Positions 8,352 to 17,332 are shown, numbered from the stretch's first letter. The stretch: DNA of 51,283 nucleotides from Chitinophagaceae bacterium (GCA_947476485.1 CANJQU010000016.1:1-51283); one strand, 5' to 3'. Program-made: numbers and translations. The notes: a model not told the origin generated them from the letters alone.

Positions 8352-8720
8352 ATGGAAACGACAGTATCAGCAAACACTCTGGTAATTAGGAAAAGCGAAG
8401 GTTCTAGCGAACACATCAAGTTGGACTACGTAGCAGTAAAGAATGCAGCTATGACTTTGAGGGCAATCAATCACAAGCTGCGCCAGCAGATCATTAAGTT
8501 GCTTGAGGAAAACAAACGCATGAATGTTACAGACATTTACGTGAAATTACGTTTAGAGCAGTCGGTGGCATCGCAGCATCTTGCTATCCTGCGTCGCGCT
8601 AACATCGTTATCACTGAGCGCGATGGTAAATTCATCCACTATGCATTGAATCATGCCCGCATTGCAGCGGTTGCTAAGTTCGTAAATGAACTGGTTCATT
8701 CAGAAGAAAGCGGCAACTAA
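8352..8720 (+). CDS. ArsR/SmtB-type winged-helix transcriptional regulator
   Basis: A 122-residue protein. The winged helix spans about residues 30-110: KLRQQIIKLLEENKRMNVTDIYVKLRLEQSVASQHLAILRRANIVITERDGKFIHYALNH, with the recognition helix at SVASQHLAILRRA and the wing at ERDGKFIHYAL. The metal-binding ELCVCDL motif of classic ArsR proteins is absent, so metal sensing is unlikely to use that site. It stands alone between a -7 box and a strong terminator. The target genes and signal cannot be told from the window. Confidence 0.87.
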   Translation: METTVSANTLVIRKSEGSSEHIKLDYVAVKNAAMTLRAINHKLRQQIIKLLEENKRMNVTDIYVKLRLEQSVASQHLAILRRANIVITERDGKFIHYALNHARIAAVAKFVNELVHSEESGN

Positions 8721-8740
8721 TTAATAGCTGAAATTCTAAT

Positions 8741-8771
8741 AAAATAGCCCCGGATGATCCGGGGCTATTTT
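8741..8771. terminator. Bidirectional terminator between the ArsR-type gene and the hexapeptide-repeat gene
   Basis: A perfect 14-bp stem (8741-8754 with 8758-8771) has a GC core CCCCGGA/TCCGGGG, a TGA loop, and A/T tails that give a T run on both strands. It sits between convergent stops at 8720 and 8814. Confidence 0.88.
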
Positions 8772-8813
8772 ATTTTAACCAGGGAAATTTATACTGTAAT
8801 CAACAGATAAAAG

Positions 8814-9416
8814 TTAGTTGTTAATCCCTTTTATTTTCTCCCAGGTATCATAGAGTGTTTCCTGCCTGGGCCGGTCAGCCGGTACTTCGGCCAGCGGCTG
8901 GCATTCGATAAGACTTTCATGACAATCAGCCGGCAACATCTGGTAAAGACGGGTACCCTTTGTTTTCCAGGCTATCATCTCGTCACTTACTTGCTTAATG
9001 ATCTTGCCGGGGTTGCCTACAACAAGTGATCTTGCCGGAATAATGGTCTTTGCAGCTATAAATGTCATTGCGCCGATAATACTTTCATCTCCTATTTCGG
9101 CTTCGTCCATTATTACGGCATTCATACCCACCAATACATTGCGGCCAATATTTGCTCCGTGAATGATAGCGCCATGACCAATATGCGCTCCTTCTCTAAG
9201 GGTCAATGTTACTCCGGGGAACATATGCACCGTGCAGTTTTCCTGCACATTGCAGCCGTCTTCTAACACAATGCCTCCCCAGTCGCCACGTATTGCTGCC
9301 CCGGGCCCAACATAGCAGTCTTTACCAATGATCACATTGCCGGTAACAGCTGCCAGCGGATGAACGAACGCAGATGGATGAACCACCGGTATAAAACCTT
9401 TGAATGAGTAAATCAT
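8814..9416 (-). CDS. Gamma-carbonic-anhydrase-like / PaaY-type hexapeptide-repeat protein
   Basis: A 200-residue left-handed beta-helix protein with repeated hexapeptide turns (VIIGKD, VGPGAAIRGD, ANIGRNVLVGMNAVI, AEIGDESIIGAM). The three histidines expected as zinc ligands in gamma-carbonic anhydrases are present as H64, H81 and H86, in NVQENCTVH and HIGHGAIIHG. The C-terminus (VVGNPGKIIKQVSDEMIAWKTKGTRLYQ) matches the PaaY/CaiE subgroup, in which thioesterase as well as carbonic anhydrase activity is known. No phenylacetate or carnitine genes are nearby, so the physiological role is open. Confidence 0.88.
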   Translation of the reverse strand: MIYSFKGFIPVVHPSAFVHPLAAVTGNVIIGKDCYVGPGAAIRGDWGGIVLEDGCNVQENCTVHMFPGVTLTLREGAHIGHGAIIHGANIGRNVLVGMNAVIMDEAEIGDESIIGAMTFIAAKTIIPARSLVVGNPGKIIKQVSDEMIAWKTKGTRLYQMLPADCHESLIECQPLAEVPADRPRQETLYDTWEKIKGINN

Positions 9417-9476
9417 AATATCGGAATTAAATAATTATTGGTCCTCTCCGGATGAATTGACGCGATCTATAAAACA

Positions 9477-10013
9477 CTAATGGGTAAGGCTATATAATTC
9501 GCTCACAGAAACATGACGGTCAAAAAATTTCACAAGGTTTTTTTCACCATTATACAATACCAGGTCAGGAACAAATTTTACACCATAATAGGTAATGAAA
9601 AAGTACTCATAATCTCTGCCAACGGCCTCGATATTCTTATAATCACCGAGGTGGTATTCTTCATAAAATGCGCGCAGCCTCGTAAAGCTACGAACAGAGG
9701 TAATAAAATAGAACCGCACGTCTTTCAGCGAATCCATGCCGGCAAGCAATCTTTTTGTTTCGTCTTTGCAGTGATGGCAATCGGGGTCGAAAAAGATAAT
9801 AACTATGGGTTTACCTTCCGGAATATTATAGGTGTTAAAGATGGTTGTGCTGTCAAGAAGCAGGATATTAAAAGCAGGGAGTGTTGGATATTTCAGGTAA
9901 GGTAGCGTGTCTGTCTTTTGCGCAGAGCTATCTGTCACTTCCTTTTTTTCCTGCGCATAGCCACTGGTGGCCAATATGACGCTCAGTATAGCGATAAAAA
10001 AGAATTTATTCAT
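9477..10013 (-). CDS. Secreted thioredoxin-fold protein with a CHHC active site
   Basis: Encodes 178 residues with a signal peptide (MNKFFFIAILSVILATSGYAQ). The redox motif is C79-H-H-C82 in IVIIFFDPDCHHCKDE, and the second half of the thioredoxin fold has the cis-proline region FVPDLVLYN. A CxxC on a short TlpA/redoxin-like domain suggests a periplasmic thiol-disulfide exchange protein. It lies alone between the hexapeptide-repeat gene and rfaE2. Its partner is unknown. Confidence 0.82.
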   Translation of the reverse strand: MNKFFFIAILSVILATSGYAQEKKEVTDSSAQKTDTLPYLKYPTLPAFNILLLDSTTIFNTYNIPEGKPIVIIFFDPDCHHCKDETKRLLAGMDSLKDVRFYFITSVRSFTRLRAFYEEYHLGDYKNIEAVGRDYEYFFITYYGVKFVPDLVLYNGEKNLVKFFDRHVSVSELYSLTH

Positions 10014-10081
10014 TCGGTTGCTATTGCCTGATAAAGTAAAGGATGTTTGTTCATTTCCCGGAAAAGTATGTGTATGCAGTA

Positions 10082-10573
10082 CTATAGCCCTTGTATCCGC
10101 TGTATCAGGGACGTTGTAGAATACCCTGTAACAAAGGGTATGATCTCTACGCTACCTCCGTTGCTTTTTACAAAGTCGGCGCCTACTATTTTGTCTATTG
10201 TATAGTCACCACCTTTTACCAGCACGTCGGGTCGTATCATTTTTATTAACGCTTCCGGAGTATCTTCATCAAACAGGCAAACAGCATCAGTGCAGAGCAA
10301 AGACGCCACCTGGAACATGCGATCCTGCTCATTGGTCACCGGTCGCGCCGGGCCTTTAAGCCGCTGCACAGAGCTGTCGGTGTTGATGCCGACAATGAGT
10401 ATATTGCCCAGGCTGGCTGCGCGGGCAAGCAGGTCCAGATGTCCATGATGCAGTATGTCAAAGCAACCGTTTGTGAACACTATTTTCTTTCCTATAGTGC
10501 GCCATACATTGCATTCGCGTACCATGTTTTCACGGTAATATATTTTGTGCTGTATCCACTCCAGCTTGCTCAT
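10082..10573 (-). CDS. rfaE2: D-glycero-beta-D-manno-heptose 1-phosphate adenylyltransferase
   Basis: A 163-residue nucleotidyltransferase equal to the C-terminal half of bifunctional HldE. The HxGH nucleotide-binding motif is H42-H-G-H45 in VFTNGCFDILHHGHLD, followed by VGINTDSSVQRLKGPARPV and the closing GYSTTSLIQRI. It activates heptose for the LPS inner core as ADP-heptose. The kinase partner is a separate gene not in the window. The start overlaps the end of the flippase-like gene by 44 bases. The long start MSKLEWIQHKIYYRENM matches the family N-terminus and is preferred. Confidence 0.93.
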   Translation of the reverse strand: MSKLEWIQHKIYYRENMVRECNVWRTIGKKIVFTNGCFDILHHGHLDLLARAASLGNILIVGINTDSSVQRLKGPARPVTNEQDRMFQVASLLCTDAVCLFDEDTPEALIKMIRPDVLVKGGDYTIDKIVGADFVKSNGGSVEIIPFVTGYSTTSLIQRIQGL

Positions 10574-11552
10574 CTCTTCTCCGGTTATATGAATGAATGA
10601 ATAAAAGGGATATCACTCCCAGTACAATGATCAACCCCGTTTGCACCACCCACGCTATCCATCCAAAGGCTTGCCCCGGCACTTCGTTTATCAGGTACAG
10701 CCCCAGCATTTGCTTCACCAGGAAGGGGTATAGCCCTATACCTCCCGGCGTTACTATCATCCCCACACTGCCATATACCAGTACCATCAGCGCAGCCAGC
10801 AGGGTCAGGTGGTGTGTGGCGGGCAGGCTTTTCAGGCCTATGTATATCTGTAGCAGGTACATCAGCCATATCAGCACAGTATACCCTATGAACTGCCACC
10901 GCTTTTTCATGTGCAGTATAGAAAGTATGCCCCTGTTCATTTCCTTCATGAACCTGCCAAACTTCGTCTCCTTATTCTTCCGGTATATGATAATACTGCC
11001 AACAATGAATAAGGCAAGCGCAACTATACCGGCTATCAGCAGGTTTTCATGCGCTTTTATACTGGCCTCCAGCTTTTGCATCCTCGCCCCTACGTATTCA
11101 TCTATTACGCTGAACTGCAGCACGAAAGCCGCAAGTGCAATAATAAGCAGGCAGAAGATATCAAAAGCACGTTCGGCTACTATCGTGCCTATCATTTTAT
11201 GGGCGGGCATTTTTTCATACTTGGCAAGTACCGTGCATTTAGCCACCTCCCCTGCGCGCGGCAGCGCCAGGTTGGTAATATACCCTATCATCACCGCGAA
11301 TGTTGTATTGACCACCGTTGGCTTCATTTCTACTGTTTCCAGCAGGTACCGCCATCGCAAAGCCCTGAAAAAATGAGAGAGAAAACCTACGAAACAAATT
11401 GGTATCAGGTACAGTGGATGGATGCTCTTTATCGCCGCCACAAGCTCATCCTTCTCCTGCGGCTTCAGCTGGTGCAGCATGTGGTAGACGATCCATATAC
11501 CCAGCCCTAGAAAAACTACATACTGTAATATTGTGAGGAGGGTCTTCTTCAT
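10530..11552 (-). CDS. Lysylphosphatidylglycerol synthetase/YbhN-type flippase-like membrane protein
   Basis: From the ATG at 11550-11552 it encodes 340 residues with about seven or eight hydrophobic helices. Family motifs include HPLYLIPICFVGFLSHFFRALRW, TNLALPRAGEVAKCTVLAKYE and YGSVGMIVTPGGIGLYPFLV. This matches the LPG_synthase_TM (YbhN/AglD-like) family of envelope lipid transport or flipping proteins. Upstream in-frame codons give a 31-residue polar extension that is unlikely to be translated. It overlaps rfaE2, so the two are probably co-expressed, in keeping with an envelope role. Confidence 0.87.
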   Translation of the reverse strand: MKKTLLTILQYVVFLGLGIWIVYHMLHQLKPQEKDELVAAIKSIHPLYLIPICFVGFLSHFFRALRWRYLLETVEMKPTVVNTTFAVMIGYITNLALPRAGEVAKCTVLAKYEKMPAHKMIGTIVAERAFDIFCLLIIALAAFVLQFSVIDEYVGARMQKLEASIKAHENLLIAGIVALALFIVGSIIIYRKNKETKFGRFMKEMNRGILSILHMKKRWQFIGYTVLIWLMYLLQIYIGLKSLPATHHLTLLAALMVLVYGSVGMIVTPGGIGLYPFLVKQMLGLYLINEVPGQAFGWIAWVVQTGLIIVLGVISLLFIHSYNRRRDEQAGVDTAQNILP

Positions 11553-11571
11553 ACTTGCATAAAGATACGGA

Positions 11572-11916
11572 TTACAGGCTATTGTCTTCTTTTGGGAAAA
11601 TAATGACCGGCTTGTGTTTTTTGGCCGATTCAAAATCCATAGCACAATACGAAATCACAATAACGGTATCACCAACGGATATTCTTCGTGCAGCGGGGCC
11701 ATTCATACAGATCATTCCCGATCCGCGGGTACCCTTGATGACATAAGTATCAAGACGCTCACCATTGTCTATGTCCAGAACAGTAACCTTTTCATTTTCT
11801 ATGATGTTTGCGGCTTCCATGAGGTCTTCGTCTATCGAAATGCTGCCTATGTAATGAAGGTTTGCTTCCGTGATCTTGACCCTATGAATTTTAGATTTTA
11901 ATACTTCTATCTGCAT
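11572..11916 (-). CDS. panD: Aspartate 1-decarboxylase proenzyme
   Basis: From the ATG at 11914-11916 it encodes 114 residues, the standard PanD length. The self-cleavage site G24-S25 lies in [20 protein letters not shown], where Ser25 becomes the pyruvoyl group. [22 protein letters not shown] forms the active-site region. It converts aspartate to beta-alanine for pantothenate and CoA. The 34-residue N-terminal extension of the longer reading would move the cleavage site out of place and was rejected. It ends 19 bases before the flippase-like gene. Confidence 0.96.
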   Translation of the reverse strand: MQIEVLKSKIHRVKITEANLHYIGSISIDEDLMEAANIIENEKVTVLDIDNGERLDTYVIKGTRGSGMICMNGPAARRISVGDTVIVISYCAMDFESAKKHKPVIIFPKEDNSL

Positions 11917-11923
11917 AGCGGCG

Positions 11924-11931
11924 CAAAGGTA
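11924..11931 (-). promoter_or_regulatory. Probable -7 box of panD
   Basis: On the minus strand TACCTTTG lies 7 bases before the panD ATG. It fits TAnnTTTG; no clear -33 element was seen. It argues against the longer panD reading. Confidence 0.35.
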
Positions 11932-11996
11932 CAAGTTTAGTTGATTGTTTATAAGGTAAATCACCTGCGTTATTAGACTTTTTAATATGAAACCGG

Positions 11997-12004
11997 TATA
12001 TTTG
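11997..12004 (+). promoter_or_regulatory. Probable -7 box of the VOC gene
   Basis: TATATTTG lies 19 bases before the ATG at 12024, the same spacing as in glnS. Confidence 0.4.
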
Positions 12005-12023
12005 GTTTTAAACAACAAAAAAT

Positions 12024-12434
12024 ATGAGTCTGAACATCTATATATATTTTAATGGAAATTGTGAAGAAGCTATGAATTTTTACAAAGAGGCAACGGGCGG
12101 AAGTATTGATGCTATGCAGCGCTACGGAGATGCCCCGATGGGGACCGGTGATTCATATAAAGATAAAATACTGCATGCCGTTATGACCATTTATGGAAGT
12201 AAATTAATGTGCTCAGACGCAAACGAAAGCCGCCATGTAACAGGTGGAGATAACTTCTCGCTTGCGTTGGATTTTAAATCGGATGAAGAGATAACGAACG
12301 CATTTGAGGCATTGTCTGTCGGGGGCAATATTACTATGCCTTTGCAGGACACCTTTTGGGATGCAAAATTTGGCATGTGCACAGATAAGTTTGGTATCGG
12401 CTGGATGTTCAATTTCGATAAACCGAAAAAGTAG
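12024..12434 (+). CDS. VOC-superfamily protein, PhnB-like
   Basis: A 136-residue protein of the PhnB-like branch of the vicinal oxygen chelate superfamily. It has an N-terminal [22 protein letters not shown], a central [18 protein letters not shown], and a C-terminal [25 protein letters not shown]. PhnB-like proteins are small dimeric beta-alpha-beta proteins with mostly unassigned reactions. Nothing nearby points to a substrate. Confidence 0.88.
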   Translation: MSLNIYIYFNGNCEEAMNFYKEATGGSIDAMQRYGDAPMGTGDSYKDKILHAVMTIYGSKLMCSDANESRHVTGGDNFSLALDFKSDEEITNAFEALSVGGNITMPLQDTFWDAKFGMCTDKFGIGWMFNFDKPKK

Positions 12435-12476
12435 CACGCATAATACAATACCTGCTCATTATCAGGTAACGTTGCA

Positions 12477-12484
12477 TAAATTTG
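12477..12484 (+). promoter_or_regulatory. Probable -7 box of the NHL/Ig T9SS gene
   Basis: TAAATTTG lies 23 bases before the ATG at 12508. No clear -33 element was seen. Confidence 0.35.
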
Positions 12485-12507
12485 CGTTTTCCTATTAAAC
12501 CGATTTT

Positions 12508-14481
12508 ATGCGAAAGTTCTTCTTCTTCCTTTTTTTGTTCCCTTTCATAGGGCATGCCCAGATCATTACAACAATTGCCGGTGGTGATAGTGTCGCTTAT
12601 TCAGGCGATGGAGGTCCGGCTATTTCAGCCGGGTTTGGCCATATCAAGGGGCTCACTATTGATGGCCGGGGAAATGTGTATGTAGCCGATGGCGATTACA
12701 GCCGTGTGCGCAAAATAGGCCTGGACGGAATAATAAATACGGTTGCAGGAAATGGGATAAGCGGCTGGGCCGGAGATAATGATTCGGCGGTGCATGCAAA
12801 TATTGCTAACCCAACATACATTGCTGCCGACAGCATTGGGAACCTGTATATCTATGACGCGGCAAATTACGTTGTGAGAAAAGTTGATACCGCGACGATT
12901 ATTCATTCTGTTGCAGGTAATGGCTTGTTTGGCGATATGGGTGACTATGGACTTGCATGGATGGCAGCGATAGTGATAAATGCCATGACTGTGGACGATA
13001 CAGGGAATATTTATCTGACCATACAGCCCAATCACAGGATAAGAACAGTGCGAACGGCCTATATTCAGCCATTCGCCGGTGTTATCTATGTATCCGGATA
13101 TACAGGTGATGGTGGACCGGCATTGGGTGCCCAGATGAATATGCCGTTAGGCATATTTGCTGATAAAAAAGGCCGTGTACTGATCTGCGATACTTATAAT
13201 AACTCAATAAGGGAGGTGGATACAGCAAAAAAAATGCATACGCTTGCAGGGTCGGTGTTAAGTATGGCCGGCTTTAGCGGCGATGGAGGCCTGGCTACGG
13301 CAGCACTGCTGGATGCACCTACCGGCGTTACCGAAGACGGTGATGGGAACATCTATGTAACCGACTATAACAACCAGCGCATCCGGAAAATAAACCACGC
13401 TACGGGTATAGGCATTATTCATACGATATGCGGTAATGGAACAGCTTCTTTTTCCGGCGATGATGGTTTTGCGGTTAATGCCACTATTAATAACGCAACC
13501 GATATATGTGTGGATGCCGTGCACAACGTGTACTTTCTTGATAAAGGGAATAACCGTATCCGGAAGATCAGCGGTATCACCGGTAATTATGCCATTTGTA
13601 TGGGTGTGAATGAAACACTGTCTTGTACAACCGGGGGCACCTGGAGCAGCAGTGATCCGGGGATCGCGGCAGTCGGGTCTACCGGTATCGTGTCTCCTGT
13701 TGCGACAGGCACGGCTACCATCACATTTACAAAGAACGGCTTGATAGCGACAGCCCCTGTTACAGTAAATGCTGCGCCGGCTCCCATTACCGGGATCACA
13801 AACGCATGCGATGGAGTTGCCATTACACTAAGCGATGCAACTGCAGGGGGCACCTGGACAAGTTCTAATACCAGCATTGCGACTATTGGATCATCAAGCG
13901 GGGTCTATACCGGTATCGCCGGGGGCACCTGCCGGATTACCTATACATTGCCCACCGGCTGCCGCACAACTGTGACGTTGACGCTGAATCCATTGCCACC
14001 AACCCCGGCTGTAATCAGCGGACCAAATGCTGTATGCCAGTATGATTCGGTACATCTCGTTGATCCTACTCCGGGCGGGACCTGGAGCAGTTCCAATACT
14101 TCGGTTGCCACCATTTCTACTGCCGGCTGGGTAACAGGGATGGCACTTGGTTCGGTCTACATTTCCTATACAAAGACGAATAGTTGCGGCAGCTCTTACC
14201 GGCTGCGGCTGCAATTTGTACAAAGTTGTACTTTAGAGACTGCAATGGTTGAACGGACAACCGGTTCTTTGTCGATCTACCCTGATCCCGCTTCAAGTAC
14301 ACTAAACATCGTTGCCGACAGCAAAATAGACCACATAGTTATTGTTGATCCACTGGGCCGGATCGTTTATGATCGGGATAATTATTCCAACAAAGCTAAG
14401 GTCGATGTGTCCGGTTTATCGAAAGGGATATACTATATTTCGATAGATGGGTTTAAGTCTGGAAAATTTCTAAAAGAGTGA
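12508..14481 (+). CDS. Secreted NHL-repeat protein with Ig-like domains and a T9SS type A sorting domain
   Basis: A 657-residue protein with a signal peptide (MRKFFFFLFLFPFIGHAQ). Residues about 20-360 form an NHL-type beta-propeller, with blades marked by SGDGGPA-type turns and GNVYVADGDYSRVRKI-like strands (also GNIYVTDYNNQRIRKI). About three Ig-like modules follow at residues 365-575, recognised by GGTWSSSNTSVATIS and related strings. They belong to the same Cys-bearing Ig class as the 2808-residue protein downstream. The C-terminal sorting domain starts at SIYPDPASSTLNI and ends GKFLKE. It is expected on the cell surface or outside the cell; the ligand is unknown. Confidence 0.9.
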   Translation: MRKFFFFLFLFPFIGHAQIITTIAGGDSVAYSGDGGPAISAGFGHIKGLTIDGRGNVYVADGDYSRVRKIGLDGIINTVAGNGISGWAGDNDSAVHANIANPTYIAADSIGNLYIYDAANYVVRKVDTATIIHSVAGNGLFGDMGDYGLAWMAAIVINAMTVDDTGNIYLTIQPNHRIRTVRTAYIQPFAGVIYVSGYTGDGGPALGAQMNMPLGIFADKKGRVLICDTYNNSIREVDTAKKMHTLAGSVLSMAGFSGDGGLATAALLDAPTGVTEDGDGNIYVTDYNNQRIRKINHATGIGIIHTICGNGTASFSGDDGFAVNATINNATDICVDAVHNVYFLDKGNNRIRKISGITGNYAICMGVNETLSCTTGGTWSSSDPGIAAVGSTGIVSPVATGTATITFTKNGLIATAPVTVNAAPAPITGITNACDGVAITLSDATAGGTWTSSNTSIATIGSSSGVYTGIAGGTCRITYTLPTGCRTTVTLTLNPLPPTPAVISGPNAVCQYDSVHLVDPTPGGTWSSSNTSVATISTAGWVTGMALGSVYISYTKTNSCGSSYRLRLQFVQSCTLETAMVERTTGSLSIYPDPASSTLNIVADSKIDHIVIVDPLGRIVYDRDNYSNKAKVDVSGLSKGIYYISIDGFKSGKFLKE

Positions 14482-14560
14482 TTAGATCGTTCCGGAAAAT
14501 TTCCCCCTGGTGTTCAGGCAATGTTAAATAAGGTTAAACATAGTATTGGTGTAATGACGT

Positions 14561-15904
14561 ATGCATTACTTTTATACAATGGCAGGAATTAAAAAATCCA
14601 AACTACAATGGCTGAAGGGACTTATGGTTTTCAGCCAGGCACTGTTGCTGGTTTTTACGGCACAGTGGCTGTATAGCCAGTATGCCGAGCAGCAGGAACA
14701 GCTGAAGAAGAACCTCACCAAGGTATTTGTCGATGTACAGCAAAAGATCAACGACTCGCTGGTACTTGCTAATATTGTAGATCCTGTAGCATCAAACAAC
14801 GTATTGGCCGCGAACGCAGAATGTACTGCCACAGACAATGACAAGTTGCATAAAGTAGCCATGTCGACTCACGGCCTTTACCGCTTACTTTCAGATTCCA
14901 TCAGCATTTCCGGAGCAGAAAAGAAGAAGCTGTTCCACATGGATACCATCATTTTCAATGAGCTGTTTACTTTGCAGATGCGGCAAAATGGATGGGACTT
15001 CCAGTCGGAATGGATAAACAACAGCGACAGTAATAAGTGGGCATCGAGCACCATTTTCATCAACAGCAATTTCTTTACCGACGCCAATGGTGTTGTCATC
15101 CGCAATTACCGTCACTACCTATACTGGAAGCTTTTGCCCCAGCTCACTTTCGTCATCATACTGCTTTCTCTTACTGCGGCAGCTTTCATCATCACATTCA
15201 AAAGCCTGAAGTCACAGATAAAGCTCAGTCACCTGAAGGATGATTTCATCAGCAATATGTCGCATGAGCTGAAGACCCCGATCGCTACAGTAAAGGTGGC
15301 CCTGGAAGCTTTGAACAGCTATAACATTATCGATGATCCTAAGCTGAGCAGGGAATACCTGGGCATGGCTACATCTGAAATGGACCGGCTGGAGCTGCTT
15401 GCAACAAGGGTGCTTAATACTTCTCTCCTGGAGACCGGCAAGATATACCTGCAGCAGGACAGTCATGATCTTAAGCAACTTATTGAGGGAGTGATAGATA
15501 CTTTACAACCACGCTTGCGGCAACAGGGTGCCAGAGTTACGTTTTTTGCCGGTGGTGACAGGTTCCCGGTGCACGTGGATATGCTGCACATGCAAGGCGT
15601 GCTGGTGAACCTGATAGATAACAGTCTTAAGTATGGAGTTGCGCCGGTGTGCATAAATATTGATCTGACTGAACAAAACGGAAAAGTGAAACTGGCACTA
15701 ACCGATAACGGTCCCGGTATACCGGAGGAATACAAAGAGAAAGTGTTCGACAAGTTTTTCAGGGTGCCTACCGGAAATGTGCATAATACGAAGGGATATG
15801 GGTTGGGGTTGAGCTATGTGGCGCAGGTGATGCGGCAGCATAAAGGCAGCATAGCCGTAAATAATATTGCAGAAGGTGGCTGCATGTTCACACTTACTTT
15901 TTGA
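14561..15904 (+). CDS. Membrane sensor histidine kinase
   Basis: A 447-residue kinase. TM1 is at about residues 20-42, followed by an extracytoplasmic sensor of about 150 residues, then TM2 at about 194-216. HisKA contains NMSHELKTPIATV with phospho-acceptor H235. The HATPase domain has N box NLIDNSLKYG, G1 DNGPGIP, F box FDKFFRVP and G2 GYGLGLSYV. The sensor has no domain I recognise. The first ATG is at 14561, and a second in-frame ATG at 14579 (MAGIKKSKLQW) is an equally plausible start. The response regulator follows immediately and is its likely partner. Confidence 0.93.
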   Translation: MHYFYTMAGIKKSKLQWLKGLMVFSQALLLVFTAQWLYSQYAEQQEQLKKNLTKVFVDVQQKINDSLVLANIVDPVASNNVLAANAECTATDNDKLHKVAMSTHGLYRLLSDSISISGAEKKKLFHMDTIIFNELFTLQMRQNGWDFQSEWINNSDSNKWASSTIFINSNFFTDANGVVIRNYRHYLYWKLLPQLTFVIILLSLTAAAFIITFKSLKSQIKLSHLKDDFISNMSHELKTPIATVKVALEALNSYNIIDDPKLSREYLGMATSEMDRLELLATRVLNTSLLETGKIYLQQDSHDLKQLIEGVIDTLQPRLRQQGARVTFFAGGDRFPVHVDMLHMQGVLVNLIDNSLKYGVAPVCINIDLTEQNGKVKLALTDNGPGIPEEYKEKVFDKFFRVPTGNVHNTKGYGLGLSYVAQVMRQHKGSIAVNNIAEGGCMFTLTF

Positions 15905-15908
15905 TCAG

Positions 15909-16598
15909 TTGAAAAAAATACTATACATAGAGGACGAACCCTATCTGGCGCGGATAGTGAAGGATACACTGGAGCTAAGGGGCTACGAAGTGCTACACAA
16001 AAAGGACGGCACCAAAATAATGGAGCAAGTCTCAAACTTTGCACCGGATATCTGCCTGCTCGATGTGATGCTGCCCAACATAGATGGCTATGCCCTTGCC
16101 ACACATATACGCAACATGAACCCGCAGTTGCCCATCATCTTTCTTACTTCAAAGACGCAGCCCAATGATATTGTAAAGGGGTTCTCGTCGGGCGGTACTG
16201 ATTACCTTAAAAAGCCATTCAGTATGGAAGAGCTGATCGTGAGGATAGAGAACCAGTTGAAAATAATGAGCCGGGATACGCCTGCATTGCAATCGCTGCC
16301 GGATGAAGTGCGGTTGAAGAACTACAGGTTCTATCCCGGCAAGTTTGAGCTGCACACACCATCGAAGGTGATCAGGCTTTCGAACCGAGAGTCGCAGATA
16401 CTGGCGCAGTTGTGTGCACATACCAATAATGCAGTTGACCGGAGAGCTTTACTGCAACTTGTCTGGGGTGACGATTCCTTCTTTAACTCCCGCAACCTCG
16501 ATGTGTATATAAGAAAGCTCCGGGGCTACTTTGAGGGTGCGGAAGGTATTGAGATCATAACGCTCAAGGGAAAGGGATATCACTTTGTGGTATCATAG
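15909..16598 (+). CDS. OmpR/PhoB-family response regulator
   Basis: From a TTG at 15909, 4 bases past the kinase stop, it encodes 229 residues beginning KKILYIEDEP. The receiver domain has the acidic pair E8/D9, phospho-acceptor D52 in DICLLDVMLPNIDG, and the lysine in YLKKPF. The C-terminal winged helix (about 130-229) has IRLSNRESQILAQLC and VDRRALLQLVWGDDSFFNSRNLDVYIRKLRGYF, as in Trans_reg_C. No ATG is in frame near the start. The longer reading also begins at a TTG (15867) and adds an atypical N-terminus, so 15909 is chosen. Target genes are unknown. Confidence 0.92.
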   Translation: MKKILYIEDEPYLARIVKDTLELRGYEVLHKKDGTKIMEQVSNFAPDICLLDVMLPNIDGYALATHIRNMNPQLPIIFLTSKTQPNDIVKGFSSGGTDYLKKPFSMEELIVRIENQLKIMSRDTPALQSLPDEVRLKNYRFYPGKFELHTPSKVIRLSNRESQILAQLCAHTNNAVDRRALLQLVWGDDSFFNSRNLDVYIRKLRGYFEGAEGIEIITLKGKGYHFVVS

Positions 16599-16672
16599 CT
16601 CGATTATTTTACGGACATACCCTTTCCGTGTTTCTCTTCCTGTCTATCTGCTATCGTTATCTGATCCCTTCG

Positions 16673-16687
16673 GGATCGTATTGTATA
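16673..16687. repeat. Small palindrome in the gap after the response regulator
   Basis: GATCCC, loop TTC, GGGATC forms a 6-bp stem in the 268-base gap between the response regulator and the PUR-family gene. It is the only structure seen there apart from the downstream promoter. It may be a weak terminator or a dispersed repeat unit. Confidence 0.3.
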
Positions 16688-16805
16688 ATATGATCGTCCT
16701 CTGTGCTAATATATTTTGGGGAGTGGCTGAAATTGCGGCCTTTGAGGCTATGAAAGGGTCAAAATCAAAATTTAATGTGTTTGCTGAAAACTTGATACAA
16801 TTTAA

Positions 16806-16836
16806 TTTGGATACTTGGACTGTTTAATTAAATTTG
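16806..16836 (+). promoter_or_regulatory. Bacteroidota-type promoter of the PUR-family gene; fixes the GTG start
   Basis: TTTG (16806-16809) and TAAATTTG (16829-16836) are spaced 19 bases apart, a full consensus match. The in-frame TTG at 16834 lies inside the -7 box and so cannot be the start codon. The GTG at 16867, 30 bases past the box, is then the likely start. Confidence 0.68.
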
Positions 16837-16866
16837 TACCATATTAATCACTTAAAACACAGAATT

Positions 16867-17307
16867 GTGGCGTACGAAAATAAAAATTTTGGTGAGAACC
16901 GTGGCGAAACGCGTAATGAAAGCCTCTACAGCAAGCGCATTAAAGCAGGAAAAAGAAGGACTTACTTTTTTGATGTCCGTGCAACGCGTGGCAATGATTA
17001 TTTCATAACAATCACAGAGAGCAAGAAGCGGTTTGATGATAATGGTTATGACCGTCATAAAATGTTTTTGTATAAGGAAGACTTTAATAAATTTCTTGCA
17101 GGCCTCACTGAAACCATCAACTATGTGAAAACAGACCTGATGCCTGATTTTGATTTTGACGCATTCAATCATGACCAGGAAAACGAAGAAGGCGCTGTGA
17201 TCAGCTCTTCGGAGATAACAGAGGTAGCTGAAGTATCGGCAATTCCCGAAGTGTCTGCTGTGGCCGGTATAAATGATGGCGGCAGTGTTGATGACTGGAA
17301 AATGTAA
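16867..17307 (+). CDS. PUR-family (DUF3276) DNA/RNA-binding protein
   Basis: From the GTG at 16867 it encodes 146 residues. The PUR domain covers about residues 10-90: SLYSKRIKAGKRRTYFFDVRATRGNDYFITITESKKRF, then HKMFLYKEDFNKFLAGLTETINYV, matching the bacterial single-repeat PUR-alpha-like proteins. The C-terminal 55 residues are acidic and low in complexity (ENEEGAV, then a run of EV, AE and SA), probably disordered. Bacterial PUR proteins bind single-stranded nucleic acid in vitro; the cellular role is unsettled. It has its own promoter and terminator. Confidence 0.9.
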   Translation: MAYENKNFGENRGETRNESLYSKRIKAGKRRTYFFDVRATRGNDYFITITESKKRFDDNGYDRHKMFLYKEDFNKFLAGLTETINYVKTDLMPDFDFDAFNHDQENEEGAVISSSEITEVAEVSAIPEVSAVAGINDGGSVDDWKM

Positions 17308-17332
17308 TTTTACTAACTAACTATAATGTGAG

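Noticed and set aside
11917-12018. 34-residue N-terminal extension of PanD
   Set aside because: It would move the Gly24-Ser25 self-cleavage site to position 58-59, and a -7 box lies within it.
16585-16827. 80-codon open frame between the response regulator and the PUR-family gene
   Set aside because: It overlaps the end of the response regulator, has no recognisable domain and ends inside the PUR-family promoter.
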